Shown piece after piece: positions 8,581 through 17,438 of a stretch of 64,000 nucleotides of DNA; within the stretch, counting starts at the first letter, position 1; each line of letters starts with the position of its first letter. The notes under the pieces are model-generated. The model was not told the origin of the DNA, searched no databases, and saw nothing but the letters and a program-made list of their open reading frames with translations. A program made the translations under genes and the position numbers. The DNA lies in the NCBI GenBank assembly GCA_963775505.1, contig CAVZIL010000008.1, forward strand, positions 124,001 through 188,000, in the 5' to 3' direction. The stretch is from JAIBJN01 sp963775505 (lineage in GTDB: Bacteria; Actinomycetota; Thermoleophilia; Gaiellales; Gaiellaceae).

Positions 8581-9084
8581 ATGGCCGAGTGCGACGTCAT
8601 GCAGGTTGCGAACGAGGTCTACGCGGAGAGCTTCGACGACGGCGAGCTGCCGATGCCGCCCGGGCGGCGGCTCGCGATAGTGACGTGCATGGACGCGCGC
8701 CTCGATCCCGCAAAGTTCCTCGGGCTCGAAGTGGGCGACGCTCACGTGATCAGGAACGCGGGCGGGCTCGTGACCGACGACGCGGTGCGGTCGCTCGTCA
8801 TCTCCCATTGGCTCCTCGGAACGGAGGAGGTTGCCGTTCTCGCGCACACCGACTGCGGGATGCTCACGTTCTCCAACGACGACCTGCGCTCGAAGCTCGA
8901 CGAGAAGGCGGGAGCCGACGCCTCGGACGTCGACTTCAAGCCTTTCTCCGACCTGGAGGAGAGCGTGCGCGAGAGCGTGCGAGCGATCCGGGAATCGCCC
9001 CTGCTTCCGGACTTCCTCGGCGTCTCGGGCTGGGTCTACGACGTGCGGAGCGGCCGGATCACGGAGGTCGCCGAAGCGGCTTGA
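8581..9084 (+). CDS. Beta-class carbonic anhydrase
   Basis: A 167-residue enzyme (CO2 + H2O to bicarbonate + H+). Zinc ligands are visible as Cys36 (VTCMDARL, with Asp38 and Arg40), His89 and Cys92 (LAHTDCGM). The short length and the TCMDARL signature match the small actinobacterial beta-CA group (Rv1284-like). ATG with GAAGGGAG upstream. A striking double palindrome lies in the leader. The gene end overlaps the end of the convergent xerD by 26 bases. Placement near PEP carboxykinase and other anaplerotic genes fits bicarbonate supply. Confidence 0.93.
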   Translation: MAECDVMQVANEVYAESFDDGELPMPPGRRLAIVTCMDARLDPAKFLGLEVGDAHVIRNAGGLVTDDAVRSLVISHWLLGTEEVAVLAHTDCGMLTFSNDDLRSKLDEKAGADASDVDFKPFSDLEESVRESVRAIRESPLLPDFLGVSGWVYDVRSGRITEVAEAA

Positions 9085-9994
9085 CCCCGGTGCGCCGCGC
9101 GTGCGGGTGTGCCGCAAAGTACGCGTCCCGCCGTCGCCGATCCGAGACGTGCGTGTAGATCTCCGTCGTCCCCAGGTCGGCGTGGCCGAGCATCTCCTGC
9201 ACGCTCCTGAGGTCGGCCCCGCCCTCCAGCAGGTGCGTGGCGAAGGAGTGGCGGAGGAGGTGCGGGTGGATGCGCTCCGGATCGAGGCCCGCCTTCGCTG
9301 CCAGGCGCCGGACGATCAGGAAGGCCCCGGCGCGCGTCAGCGGTCCGCCCTGCGCGTTGAGGAAGAGCTCGGGGCGGTGGCGGCGGTCGAGGTACGGTCG
9401 GCCGCGGGAGAGATAGCGGCGTAACGCCTCGACTGCCCGGCTCCCGAGCGGGACGACGCGCTCCTTGTCGCCCTTGCCGACGCACCGCACCAGGCGGGCG
9501 TCGAGGTCGACGCCGCCGCGCTCGAGGCCCACGGCCTCGCTCACCCGCAGCCCCGCGCCGTAGAGGAGCTCGATCAGCGCCTGGTCGCGGAGGCTCCGCG
9601 GAGTCGTCCCGTTCGCCGCCTCGATCAGGCGCTCGACCTCGCTCAGCGACAGTGAGCGCGGGAGTCGTTGCCGGCGACGCGGTAGGTCGACCGAGGCGGC
9701 GGGGTTGTCGGGGCGGTGGCCGAGGGCGACGAGGTGGCGGTAGAACGTGCGCGCGGCGGCGGCCCGGCGCGCCACCGAGCTTGGCGCCTGCCCGCGTCCG
9801 CGGAGATCGGCGAGCCACCCCTCGATCTCGTCGGGGCCGGCGCTGGTCGGCGTGTGGCCGAGATAGGCCGCGAGGTCGGCGAGGTCGCGGCGGTAGGCGT
9901 CGACCGTTCGCGGCGCTCGGCGGGCCGCGAGCAGGGCGAGGAAGCCCTCCACCTCCGGATCGCGGCCGTTGCGCTCAGGCTCGCGGGTGGGCAC
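9059..9994 (-). CDS. xerD: Tyrosine recombinase XerD-like
   Basis: 311 residues. The N-terminal SAM-like core-binding domain (about 10-95) is followed by the catalytic domain. Catalytic residues visible are Arg in LYGAGLRVSE, Lys in VGKGDKERVVP, His-x-x-Arg in HLLRHSFATHLLEGG, His in LGHADLGTTEIYTHV, and the nucleophile Tyr in the same segment. Expected role: site-specific resolution of chromosome dimers at dif with XerC. GTG 9994 is used; the first 20 bases overlap the upstream recombinase gene, so the two are translationally coupled. Which of the pair is C and which is D is uncertain. Confidence 0.88.
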   Translation of the reverse strand: MPTREPERNGRDPEVEGFLALLAARRAPRTVDAYRRDLADLAAYLGHTPTSAGPDEIEGWLADLRGRGQAPSSVARRAAAARTFYRHLVALGHRPDNPAASVDLPRRRQRLPRSLSLSEVERLIEAANGTTPRSLRDQALIELLYGAGLRVSEAVGLERGGVDLDARLVRCVGKGDKERVVPLGSRAVEALRRYLSRGRPYLDRRHRPELFLNAQGGPLTRAGAFLIVRRLAAKAGLDPERIHPHLLRHSFATHLLEGGADLRSVQEMLGHADLGTTEIYTHVSDRRRRDAYFAAHPHARRTGVKPLRRPP

Positions 9995-10823
9995 GGTCGT
10001 AGACCTTTCGGAGCCGCTTCGCGTCGACGTGGCTGTAGACCTGCGTCGTCGAGAGCGACGAGTGGCCGAGCAGCTCCTGGATCGTCCGCAGGTCGGCGCC
10101 CCCCTCGAGCAGGTGCGTGGCGAACGCGTGGCGGAGCCGGTGGGGGTTGGGCAGGAGCCGGCGCAGCGAGGACGTGTCGAGCGGGCGGCCGCGCGCGGAG
10201 AGGAAGAGCGCGTTCTCGGCGCCGCGCGCGAGCTCGGGGCGACCGCGCTCGAGGTAGAGGCGCAGCCGGTACGCCGCCTCCTCGCCGAGCGGGACGACCC
10301 GCTCCTTGCCGCCCTTCCCGCGGACGTGGACGAGCTCCTGCTCGAAGTCGACGTCCGCGAGCATGAGGTCGACGGCCTCCTGTGCGCGGAGCCCTGCCGA
10401 GTAGACGAGCTCGAGCAGGGCGCGGTTCCGGAGGCCGAGCGCGTCCTCGGACTCGACCTCTGCGAGCAAGGCGTCGGTCTCGGGCGGCCTCGGGGCATGC
10501 GGAAGCCGGCGCCGCCGCCGCCCCGAGACCGCCAGGTCGGGAACACGGCTCGGCCCCAGGGTGGCGCGGACGAGGGAGCGGACGGCGGCCAGCTTCCGCG
10601 CGACGGTCGTCTGCGCGAGCTTGCGCGGCCGACGGCCGGGCCGGTCGGCGCCGAGCTCCGCGGCGTAGGCGGCGAACGCGCCCGCGTCGAAGCGCTCCAG
10701 GGAGAGATGGTTGCGCCGGAGCCACGAGGCCAGCTCGTCCAGGTCGCGCCGGTAGGCCCGGCGGGTCGCGTCGGAGAGCGCCTGGCTCTGGAGGAAGCGG
10801 TCGATGGCGGCGCGCGTGTCCAC
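9975..10823 (-). CDS. xerC: Tyrosine recombinase XerC-like
   Basis: 282 residues from GTG 10823; the frame stays open further upstream, but that part has no family similarity and would run into the divergent gene. The core-binding domain at about 4-100 is followed by the catalytic residues Arg (VYSAGLRAQE), Lys (VRGKGGKERVVP), His-x-x-Arg (HRLRHAFATHLLEGG), His (LGHSSLSTTQVYSHV) and Tyr. It is close in sequence to the neighbouring recombinase, so this looks like a tandem pair. No phage or transposon genes flank it. Confidence 0.87.
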   Translation of the reverse strand: MDTRAAIDRFLQSQALSDATRRAYRRDLDELASWLRRNHLSLERFDAGAFAAYAAELGADRPGRRPRKLAQTTVARKLAAVRSLVRATLGPSRVPDLAVSGRRRRRLPHAPRPPETDALLAEVESEDALGLRNRALLELVYSAGLRAQEAVDLMLADVDFEQELVHVRGKGGKERVVPLGEEAAYRLRLYLERGRPELARGAENALFLSARGRPLDTSSLRRLLPNPHRLRHAFATHLLEGGADLRTIQELLGHSSLSTTQVYSHVDAKRLRKVYDRAHPRA

Positions 10824-10859
10824 CCCGCGCAGTTCCGCTTCGCGCCTAGGCTTCCTGCC

Positions 10860-11480
10860 GTGGTCCTCCGTCACCGCGTCCGCGATCTCGTTCTGGCCAA
10901 CTGGGAGACGGATGCCGACCGGGTCGCTCGCGTCCTCCCGGCCGGCCTGGAGCCGGCGACGGTCGACGGCCGCCACCTCGTCACGATCGCCGCGCTCCGC
11001 TGGGATGGCGGCCGGCTCGGTGTCCTGCCCGTTCCGCGCTTCGCTCAGGTGAACGTCCGTGTCTACGCGCGTCACCGGGGCGAGACCGCCGTCGTCTTCC
11101 TCGCGCTGCGGGTCGGCCTTCTGGGAATGGGAGGCGCGCTCGTCGGCTTCCCGGTTCGTCCTACTCGCGCGCGTGTCCGCGAGGGGATCGTCGTTGCGAA
11201 AGGCTTCGGCGTGGACCTCCGCTACGACCGCCGCGGCCCGGCGGCGCCAAGCGAGCTCGGCTCCCACGATCTGGGCCTCTTCGAGGCCGCCGGGCTACGC
11301 GAGCTGCGCGTTCGCCGCGGCGAAGCGACCTGGGAGACTGCTGTCCCGCTGGGGCCCGTCCGGGCGGATCCGCTCCTGGCCCTGGGCTTCTCGCTCGCCG
11401 ACCCGCCGGAGCTGCTCTACGCGCCGCGCGCCTCCTTCGAGGTCGAGCTGCCGCCGCGCCGCGTCCGCTCCACCACCTAG
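10860..11480 (+). CDS. DUF2071 family protein (YqjF-like, acetoacetate-decarboxylase fold)
   Basis: 206 residues from GTG 10860, divergent from xerC with only 36 bases between starts. Features of DUF2071 are seen: the N-terminal VLANWETDADRVARVLPAGL, then PRFAQVNVRVYAR, and a central GIVVAKGFGVDLRYDR. The family adopts a fold related to acetoacetate decarboxylase, with no assigned reaction. It ends overlapping the convergent zinc-ribbon gene by four bases. Confidence 0.78.
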   Translation: MVLRHRVRDLVLANWETDADRVARVLPAGLEPATVDGRHLVTIAALRWDGGRLGVLPVPRFAQVNVRVYARHRGETAVVFLALRVGLLGMGGALVGFPVRPTRARVREGIVVAKGFGVDLRYDRRGPAAPSELGSHDLGLFEAAGLRELRVRRGEATWETAVPLGPVRADPLLALGFSLADPPELLYAPRASFEVELPPRRVRSTT

Positions 11481-11728
11481 AGCCCGGGAGGCCGGGAGGG
11501 CGCGTCGGAGCCCGTCAGCGCCCGGAGCCAAGCCTCGACGCTCTCGTGCAGCTCGGTCGTCGTCTCCCCCTCGCTGACGCGGACCGAGTAGATGTGCCCC
11601 TCGGCGCAGCGGTAGAGCTGCTCCTCGAAGGGGCGCTTCCACCAGAGGAAGCCGACGGCGCCGACGAGCGGGGCGCCGACGGGGACGGCCGGGGGCGAGT
11701 TGCAGCCGGGACAGACGTGCCCGCTCAC
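11477..11728 (-). CDS. Small zinc-ribbon-like protein
   Basis: 83 residues from GTG 11728, overlapping the SRPBCC stop by four bases. The N-terminal CPGC and a later CAEGH suggest a rubredoxin-like metal knuckle, separated by a hydrophobic Gly/Val/Trp stretch (about 15-35). I do not know a named family. The coupling to the SRPBCC gene is the only functional hint. Confidence 0.6.
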   Translation of the reverse strand: MSGHVCPGCNSPPAVPVGAPLVGAVGFLWWKRPFEEQLYRCAEGHIYSVRVSEGETTTELHESVEAWLRALTGSDAPSRPPGL

Positions 11729-12171
11729 CCGAGCAGCTCCCGCATGCGCCCGGCCCGGTAGTCGAAGATCTCGTCGAGCCAGCCGCCGACCGCGAGGCGG
11801 CGGACGAGCGGCGCCAACGGGCCGCCGTGCAGCCGGTAGCGGACGAGGTCGTAGATCTCCGTTCCGCCCGGGGCAGCACTGAGCCGGTGCGTGTGCTCCC
11901 AGAGCGGGTAGGGGCCCGAACGCTGGAGGTCCGTGAACGAGCGCGGCGGGCGCCAGTCGACGATCTCGGTGCGCCAGCGGATCGGCACTCCGAAGAGGCG
12001 GAGCCGGTAGCGGAGGAACGAGCCGCGCTCGAGCCGCCTCGGCGCCTCGACGATGCGAAAGCGGAGCCACGGCGGCGTGATCGCCTCGAGGTTCCAGGGA
12101 TCCGCGAAGAAGGCGAAGGCCTCCTCGAGGCCCGCCGCGACGACCTGGCTTCGCTCGAGGGTGAACTCCAT
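11725..12171 (-). CDS. SRPBCC / polyketide-cyclase fold protein
   Basis: 148 residues from the ATG at 12171 (MEFTLERSQ); the frame is open upstream, but that part overlaps the divergent PEPCK leader. The START-like helix-grip pattern is evident: FTLERSQVVAAGLEEAFAFF at the N-terminus, then WLRFRIVEAP and GTEIYDLVRYRL, and a long C-terminal helix (PLVRRLAVGGWLDEIFDYR). It matches the SRPBCC/coenzyme Q-binding COQ10-type group. It probably binds a hydrophobic ligand, which cannot be named. Confidence 0.8.
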   Translation of the reverse strand: MEFTLERSQVVAAGLEEAFAFFADPWNLEAITPPWLRFRIVEAPRRLERGSFLRYRLRLFGVPIRWRTEIVDWRPPRSFTDLQRSGPYPLWEHTHRLSAAPGGTEIYDLVRYRLHGGPLAPLVRRLAVGGWLDEIFDYRAGRMRELLG

Positions 12172-12208
12172 GGGCCGAGACGCTGAACCAGGCGTACGAT
12201 ACGCGGCG

Positions 12209-13801
12209 ATGGCGATCGAGGAGACAACCGGTCTGGAGGCGCAAGGGCTCAACCCGCGAGGATCGGCTTTCTGGAATCCGAGCGTCTCCATGTGCTACAC
12301 GCACTCGCTCGCGCGAGAGGAGGCGCGCCTGGCTGAAGGCGGGCCGCTCGTGGTCGACACCGGCAGCCACACAGGCCGTTCGCCGAACGATCGCTTCGTC
12401 GTCCGCGAGCCGGGCTCCGAGGAGCGGATTGCCTGGGGCAGCGTCAACCAGCCCATCTCGGAAGACGGCTTCGACGGGCTGCGGGACAAGGTGGTCGCGC
12501 GACTCGAAAGCGGCGACGTCTATGTCGTCGACGCCTTCGCCGGGGCCGATCCGGCTCATCGACTTGCAGTTCGCGTCGTCACCGAGTCCCCGTGGCACGC
12601 ACTCTTCGCGCGCACGCTCTTCATCAACCCGAGCGAGCGGGAGCTCGCCGATCACCGGCCGGACGCGCTGGTCCTCCATGCGCCGTCCGTTACGGCGGAT
12701 CCCGACGAGGACGGAACGCGCAGCGAGACGTTCATCCTGCTGCACCCGACACGGGCCGAGGTCGTGATCGGCGGGACGCTCTATGCGGGGGAGATCAAGA
12801 AGTCGATCTTCGCGCTCATGAACGACCGGCTTCCCCTCGAGGGCGTCTTCCCCATGCACTGCTCGGCGAACGTCGACGACGAGGGCCGTGTGGCCGTCTT
12901 CTTCGGGCTCTCGGGAACGGGCAAGACGACACTCTCCGCGGATCCCGAGCGTCGCCTGATCGGGGACGACGAGCATGGCTGGGGCGAGTCCGGCGTCTTC
13001 AACCTCGAAGGCGGTTGCTACGCGAAGGTGATCCGGCTCTCGCCCAAGGCGGAGCCCGAGATCTACCGGACGACACGGGCCTTCGGCACCGTGCTCGAGA
13101 ACGTGGTCGTGGACGAGCGCGGTGTCCTCGACCTCGACGACTTCTCGAAGACGGAGAACACGCGCGCCGCCTACAAGCTCGAGCAGATCCGAAACGCGCT
13201 CCCTGCGAAGCGCGCAGGCCATCCGAGCGTCGTCGTCTTCCTGACGGCGGACGCCTTCGGCATCCTGCCTCCGATCGCCCGGCTCACCCGCGACCAGGCG
13301 CTCTTCTACTTCCTCTCCGGCTTCACCGCGAAGCTCGCCGGCACGGAGATCGGAGTGCAGGAGCCGCAGCCGACCTTCTCGGCCTGCTTCGGTGCGCCGT
13401 TTCTCCCACAGGACCCGGCCGTGTACGCCCGCATGCTCGGCGAGAAGCTCGACGCCCACCCACACGTCAATGTCTGGCTCGTGAACACCGGCTGGACGGG
13501 TGGGCCGTACGGCGAGGGCGAGCGCATGCCGATCGCGGCGACACGCGGGCTCCTGCGGGCAGCGCTCGAGGATGACCTGGAGGACGTCGAGTACCGCGTC
13601 GACCCCACGTTCGGGTTCGACGTTCCGGTTCGCGTGCCCGGGGTCCAGTCGCGCCTCCTCGACCCGCGCTCGACGTGGCGCGACCCCGAGGCATACGACG
13701 CCAAGGCGCAGGAGCTTGCGACGATGTTCCGGGGGAACTTCGAGCGCTTCGCCGAGGCAGGCGAGTCGGTCCGCCGGGCAGGCCCCCGCTCTGGCGCGTA
13801 A
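12209..13801 (+). CDS. pckA: Phosphoenolpyruvate carboxykinase (ATP)
   Basis: 530 residues, the standard length of the ATP-type enzyme: oxaloacetate + ATP to PEP + CO2 + ADP. Signatures are TGRSPNDRFVV (oxaloacetate-binding Arg), GEIKKSIFALMN, MHCSANV, the P-loop GLSGTGKTTLSADP, DDEHGW, and ENTRAAYKLEQI. ATG 12209 is 37 bases from the divergent SRPBCC start. Most Actinobacteria I know of use a GTP-dependent PEPCK, so the ATP form is a mild taxonomic hint. It adjoins sdhA on the same strand. Confidence 0.96.
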   Translation: MAIEETTGLEAQGLNPRGSAFWNPSVSMCYTHSLAREEARLAEGGPLVVDTGSHTGRSPNDRFVVREPGSEERIAWGSVNQPISEDGFDGLRDKVVARLESGDVYVVDAFAGADPAHRLAVRVVTESPWHALFARTLFINPSERELADHRPDALVLHAPSVTADPDEDGTRSETFILLHPTRAEVVIGGTLYAGEIKKSIFALMNDRLPLEGVFPMHCSANVDDEGRVAVFFGLSGTGKTTLSADPERRLIGDDEHGWGESGVFNLEGGCYAKVIRLSPKAEPEIYRTTRAFGTVLENVVVDERGVLDLDDFSKTENTRAAYKLEQIRNALPAKRAGHPSVVVFLTADAFGILPPIARLTRDQALFYFLSGFTAKLAGTEIGVQEPQPTFSACFGAPFLPQDPAVYARMLGEKLDAHPHVNVWLVNTGWTGGPYGEGERMPIAATRGLLRAALEDDLEDVEYRVDPTFGFDVPVRVPGVQSRLLDPRSTWRDPEAYDAKAQELATMFRGNFERFAEAGESVRRAGPRSGA

Positions 13802-13831
13802 CGGCAAGCGTTTCGTATAGCTTCCCTGGAG

Positions 13832-15514
13832 GTGGAAGCGAAGCACGACGTCCTCATCGTCGGCGCCGGCTGCGCGGGCATGCGCGCCGCGATCGAGGCA
13901 TTCGACGCCGGCGCCGACGTCGCCGTCATCTCCAAGATCCATCCCACCCGCAGCCACTCCGGAGCCGCCGAGGGAGGCATCAACGCCGCTCTCGGCAACG
14001 CGTCCGACGACGACCCGGAGAAGCATGCCTTCGACACGGTCAAGGGCTCCGACTACCTCGGCGACCAGGACGCGATCGAGGTCCTGTGCGACGAGGCCCC
14101 GGGCGACGTCTACGAGCTCGAGCACTGGGGCGCCGTCTTCTCGCGGACCGACGACGGGCGAATCGCCCAGCGCCCCTTCGGGGCCGCCGGCGAGCCGCGC
14201 ACGGCGTACGCCGCCGACATCACCGGCCACGTCCTCGTCCACGTCCTCTACGAGCAGATGATGAAGCGCGACGTGGAGGTCTACGAGGAGTGGTTCGCCT
14301 GGAAGCTCGTCGAGGACGACGGGCGCTGCCAGGGCGTGATCTGCTGGGACCTCCTCGACGGCGGGCTCAAGCTCATCGGCGCCAAGACGGTGATCCTCTG
14401 CACCGGCGGCGCGGGGCGCCTTTACACGGGGACGACGAATGCGTACTCGTGCACCGGCGACGGGATGGCGCTCGCGCTCCGGATGGGCGTGCCGCTGAAG
14501 GACATGGAGATGATGCAGTTCCATCCGACGACGCTCTCGCCGTCGGGCGTGCTGATCACGGAGGGGTGCCGCGGAGAGGGCGCCCACCTGCTCAACTCGG
14601 AAGGAGAGCGCTTCCTCGTGAACTATGCGCCCAACGCGATGGAGCTGGCGAGCCGTGACGTCATCTCGCGCGCGGAGCAGATCGAGATCGACGAGGGGCG
14701 CGGCGTGAACGGCAACGTCCTCCTCGACCTGCGCCACCTCGGTGCGGATCGGATCATCGAGCGGCTCCACGGGACGCGCGAGTTGAGCATGGTCTTCGCC
14801 GGCGTCGACCCGATCTTCGAGCCGATCCCGGTGCGCCCGGGCTCCCACTACCACATGGGCGGCGTCGACACCGACGTCGACGGCAAGACGGCGCTCGAGG
14901 GTCTGTACGCCGCCGGCGAGTGCGCGTGCGTCTCCGTTCACGGCGCGAACCGCCTGGGCGGGAACGCGCTCATGGAGACGATCACCTATGGAAAGCGCGC
15001 CGGGCGCGCCGCGGCGGAGTGGGCGTTCGCCAACACGGTCGTCGCGCCGCCGGAGTCCGCCCTGGCGGACGCCGAGCAGGAGCTGCAGGAGCTGCTCGAC
15101 CGCACGGAGGGCGAGCGCCCGCACGCCGTTCGCGACGAGATGGCCTCGACGATGCACGAGAACTTCGGCGTCTTCCGGCGCGAGGAGCACATGCGCCTCC
15201 AGGGCGAGATCATCGCGGGCCTGCGCGAGCGCTACGAGCGCGTCGTCGTCGAGGACAAGAGCGACGTCTTCAACAGCGACCTGACGCAGGCCCTCGAGCT
15301 CGGCTTCCTGCTCGAGCTCGCGGCCTGCATGGTCGAGGCCGGGCTGGCCCGCAAGGAGAGCCGCGGCGCCCACGCGCGTCCGTACGACTATCCCGATCGT
15401 GACGACGTGAACTTCATGAAGCACACGCTCGTCTCGTGGGTGAGCGGACGCCCGCAGCTCACGTGGGCCCCGGTTCGCGTCACGAAGTGGGAGCCAATGG
15501 AAAGGACGTACTGA
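13832..15514 (+). CDS. sdhA: Succinate dehydrogenase/fumarate reductase flavoprotein subunit
   Basis: 560 residues. Seen are the FAD-binding GAGCAGMRAAIEA, the covalent-FAD histidine loop TRSHSGAAEGGINAAL, the substrate loop QFHPTTLSPSGVLITEGCRGEG, HYHMGGVDTD, and GANRLGGNALMETI. It oxidises succinate to fumarate. The GTG start is preceded by GGAGGT. The N-terminal EAKHDVLIVG and its partner genes (SdhB, then a CCG-domain protein instead of cytochrome b subunits) suggest the type with an HdrB-like subunit. Direction (SDH or FRD) cannot be settled by sequence; the TCA context favours SDH. Confidence 0.94.
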   Translation: MEAKHDVLIVGAGCAGMRAAIEAFDAGADVAVISKIHPTRSHSGAAEGGINAALGNASDDDPEKHAFDTVKGSDYLGDQDAIEVLCDEAPGDVYELEHWGAVFSRTDDGRIAQRPFGAAGEPRTAYAADITGHVLVHVLYEQMMKRDVEVYEEWFAWKLVEDDGRCQGVICWDLLDGGLKLIGAKTVILCTGGAGRLYTGTTNAYSCTGDGMALALRMGVPLKDMEMMQFHPTTLSPSGVLITEGCRGEGAHLLNSEGERFLVNYAPNAMELASRDVISRAEQIEIDEGRGVNGNVLLDLRHLGADRIIERLHGTRELSMVFAGVDPIFEPIPVRPGSHYHMGGVDTDVDGKTALEGLYAAGECACVSVHGANRLGGNALMETITYGKRAGRAAAEWAFANTVVAPPESALADAEQELQELLDRTEGERPHAVRDEMASTMHENFGVFRREEHMRLQGEIIAGLRERYERVVVEDKSDVFNSDLTQALELGFLLELAACMVEAGLARKESRGAHARPYDYPDRDDVNFMKHTLVSWVSGRPQLTWAPVRVTKWEPMERTY

Positions 15515-15520
15515 GCCCGT

Positions 15521-16543
15521 ATGGACGTCGCGCTGAAGATCTGGAGGTTCGATCCGGACACCGGCGAGCGCGCGCTCCGGGACTACGAGGTCGAGGCGCC
15601 CGAGTGGGCCTGCCTGCTCGACGTCCTCGACATCGTCAAGGACACCGTCGACGGCACGCTGGCCTACCGGAAGAGCTGCCGCATGATGATCTGCGGCTCC
15701 TGCGGCATGCGCATGGACGGGCGCGCGGTCCTCGCCTGCAAGGAGCGCATGAAGCCGATCGTCGATCGCGGCCACGTCCCGGTCATCTCGGCGATGGGGA
15801 ACATGCCCGTCCTCAAGGACCTCGTCGTCGACATGAAGCCCTTCTGGACGAAGGTCAGGAACATGAAGCCGTGGGTGGAGACTGGCTATCTCGACGTTCC
15901 CGAGAAGGAGTTCCGGGTCTCGCGCGAAGAGATGGCGCCGATCCACAAGGAGGCGCTCTGCATCATGTGCGGCTGCTGCGTCTCCGAGTGCAACTCGATG
16001 GAGTCCGACCCGGAGTTCTTCGGGCCGGCCGCGCTGGCCAAGGGCTTCCGGTTCGTCGGCGACCCGCGCGACCAGATCCCGGTGGAGCGGCTCGAGCGCT
16101 ACAACGACGAGCACGGGATCTGGGACTGCACCCGCTGCTACTTCTGCAACGAGCGCTGCCCGAAGGGCGTCGACCCGCGCGACGCGATCGCCAAGCTCGG
16201 CGCCGAGTCGATCAGGCTCGGGATCGACCGCGACATGGGCGCGAAGCACGCGCTCTGGTTCGTCCACTCGGCGAAGACCACCGGCTGGCTCCGCGAGACC
16301 GAGCTCGTCCCCAAGACCCAGGGCGTCCTCGGCGCGCTCAAGGAGACGAAGTTCGCGCTCGCCCTCTTCAAGCACGGGAAGGTGCCGCTCGTCCCGCACG
16401 TGGCCGAGAACGTGCAGGAGGCGCGGGCGCTCTACGAGGTGGTCAAGTCGCAGGACCGCGCCGGCGCAGCCGGGATCGTCCAGACCGAGCGCGCGCTCGC
16501 CCGGCTCGAGCAGCTCGAGGAGGAGGAGGAGGTGGAGGAGTGA
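15521..16543 (+). CDS. sdhB: Succinate dehydrogenase iron-sulfur subunit, C-terminally extended
   Basis: 340 residues, about 90 more than common SdhB. The N-terminal 2Fe-2S ferredoxin domain has Cys in CRMMICGSCGMRMDG and a following LAC. The C-terminal alpha-helical domain binds 4Fe-4S and 3Fe-4S clusters through CIMCGCCVSEC and CTRCYFCNERCPKG. After about residue 220 there is a long helical tail with an acidic end. Seven bases separate it from sdhA, and its TGA overlaps the GTG of the next subunit. It passes electrons from the flavin to the membrane-side subunit. Confidence 0.94.
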   Translation: MDVALKIWRFDPDTGERALRDYEVEAPEWACLLDVLDIVKDTVDGTLAYRKSCRMMICGSCGMRMDGRAVLACKERMKPIVDRGHVPVISAMGNMPVLKDLVVDMKPFWTKVRNMKPWVETGYLDVPEKEFRVSREEMAPIHKEALCIMCGCCVSECNSMESDPEFFGPAALAKGFRFVGDPRDQIPVERLERYNDEHGIWDCTRCYFCNERCPKGVDPRDAIAKLGAESIRLGIDRDMGAKHALWFVHSAKTTGWLRETELVPKTQGVLGALKETKFALALFKHGKVPLVPHVAENVQEARALYEVVKSQDRAGAAGIVQTERALARLEQLEEEEEVEE

Positions 16544-17425
16544 AGGTCGCCTACTACAAGGGCTGCCTCGCCTCGCTCTCCGCGAAGGAGCTCGACACCT
16601 CCACCCAGGCGCTCGCACCGAAGCTCGGGATCGAGCTGGAGGAGCTGAAGGCTGTCACCTGCTGCGGCGCCGGCGACATCCACGAAGCCGAGCCGGACTA
16701 CTACCTCCACCTGAACGCGCGCATCCTGGCCTACGCCGAGGCGACCGGGTGCGACACGCTGATGACGATCTGCAACGTCTGCACGCTCAACCTGAGACAG
16801 GCGAACTTCGCCCTCCAGATCGACGACGCGCTGCGGGTGCGCGTGAGCGAAAACCTCGAGAAGGTCGGCGCGCCGCCGTACTCGGGTGGTGTCGACGTGA
16901 AGCACCTCCTCTGGCTGATCGCCGAGGGCGACGGCTACGAGAAGCTGAAGACCGTCGCGCACAAGGGGCTCAAGGGCCTGAAGGTCGCGCCGTTCTACGG
17001 CTGCCAGATCCTGCGCCCGTCGAAGCTCCTCGGGGTTGGACGATCCCGACCGGCCGCACACGCTCGAGGCGATCATCGAGGCCTGCGGCGGCGAGGCGAT
17101 CGACTACCCGGCGAAGATCAAGTGCTGCGGCTTCCCGATCATCCAGGCGCGCGAGGAGACTGCCCTGGGCGAGCTCATCCAGCCCATCCGCCAGTCGATC
17201 GAGGCCGGCGCCGACGCGATGGTGACGCCGTGCCCGCTCTGCCACCTCTCCCTGGACGCCTGGCAGTCGAAGCTCGAAGCGCAGACCGGCGAGCGCTTCC
17301 AGATGCCGATCCTGCACCTTTCGCAGCTCGTCGGCGTGGCGGCCGGGCTCGAGGACTCGGAGCTCATGTTCAAGCGGCACGTCGTCCCGGTCGAGCCGGT
17401 CCTGGAGAAGCTGCAGGCGCCGTAG
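16540..17425 (+). CDS. HdrB-like CCG-domain subunit of succinate dehydrogenase (SdhE/SdhC-like), one frameshift
   Basis: The first part (16540 to about 17035) has the N-terminal KVAYYKGC and CCG motif 1 (AVTCCGAGDIHEA, then TICNVCTLNLRQ). The second part, in the next frame from 17036, has CCG motif 2 (KCCGFPIIQAREE, then TPCPLCHLSLD). The frames join perfectly if one G is removed from the run at 17032-17035 (KLLG then LDDPDRPH). Two CCG domains coordinate a Fe-S cluster in HdrB; in archaeal and some bacterial SDH this subunit replaces the b-type cytochrome anchor. The joined length is about 295 residues. Confidence 0.82.
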
Positions 17426-17438
17426 GGGCTCTCGGACG

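Noticed and set aside
9059..10823. Prophage or integrative element signalled by tyrosine recombinases
   Set aside because: No phage, conjugation or excisionase genes and no flanking repeats were seen; neighbours are housekeeping genes.
11477..16618. A very long open frame (1713 codons) on the minus strand across PEPCK, sdhA and sdhB
   Set aside because: It is opposite to clear genes, rich in Arg/Asp/His/Leu as expected for the complement of GC-rich coding DNA, and without domains. Only its last 84 codons form a real gene.
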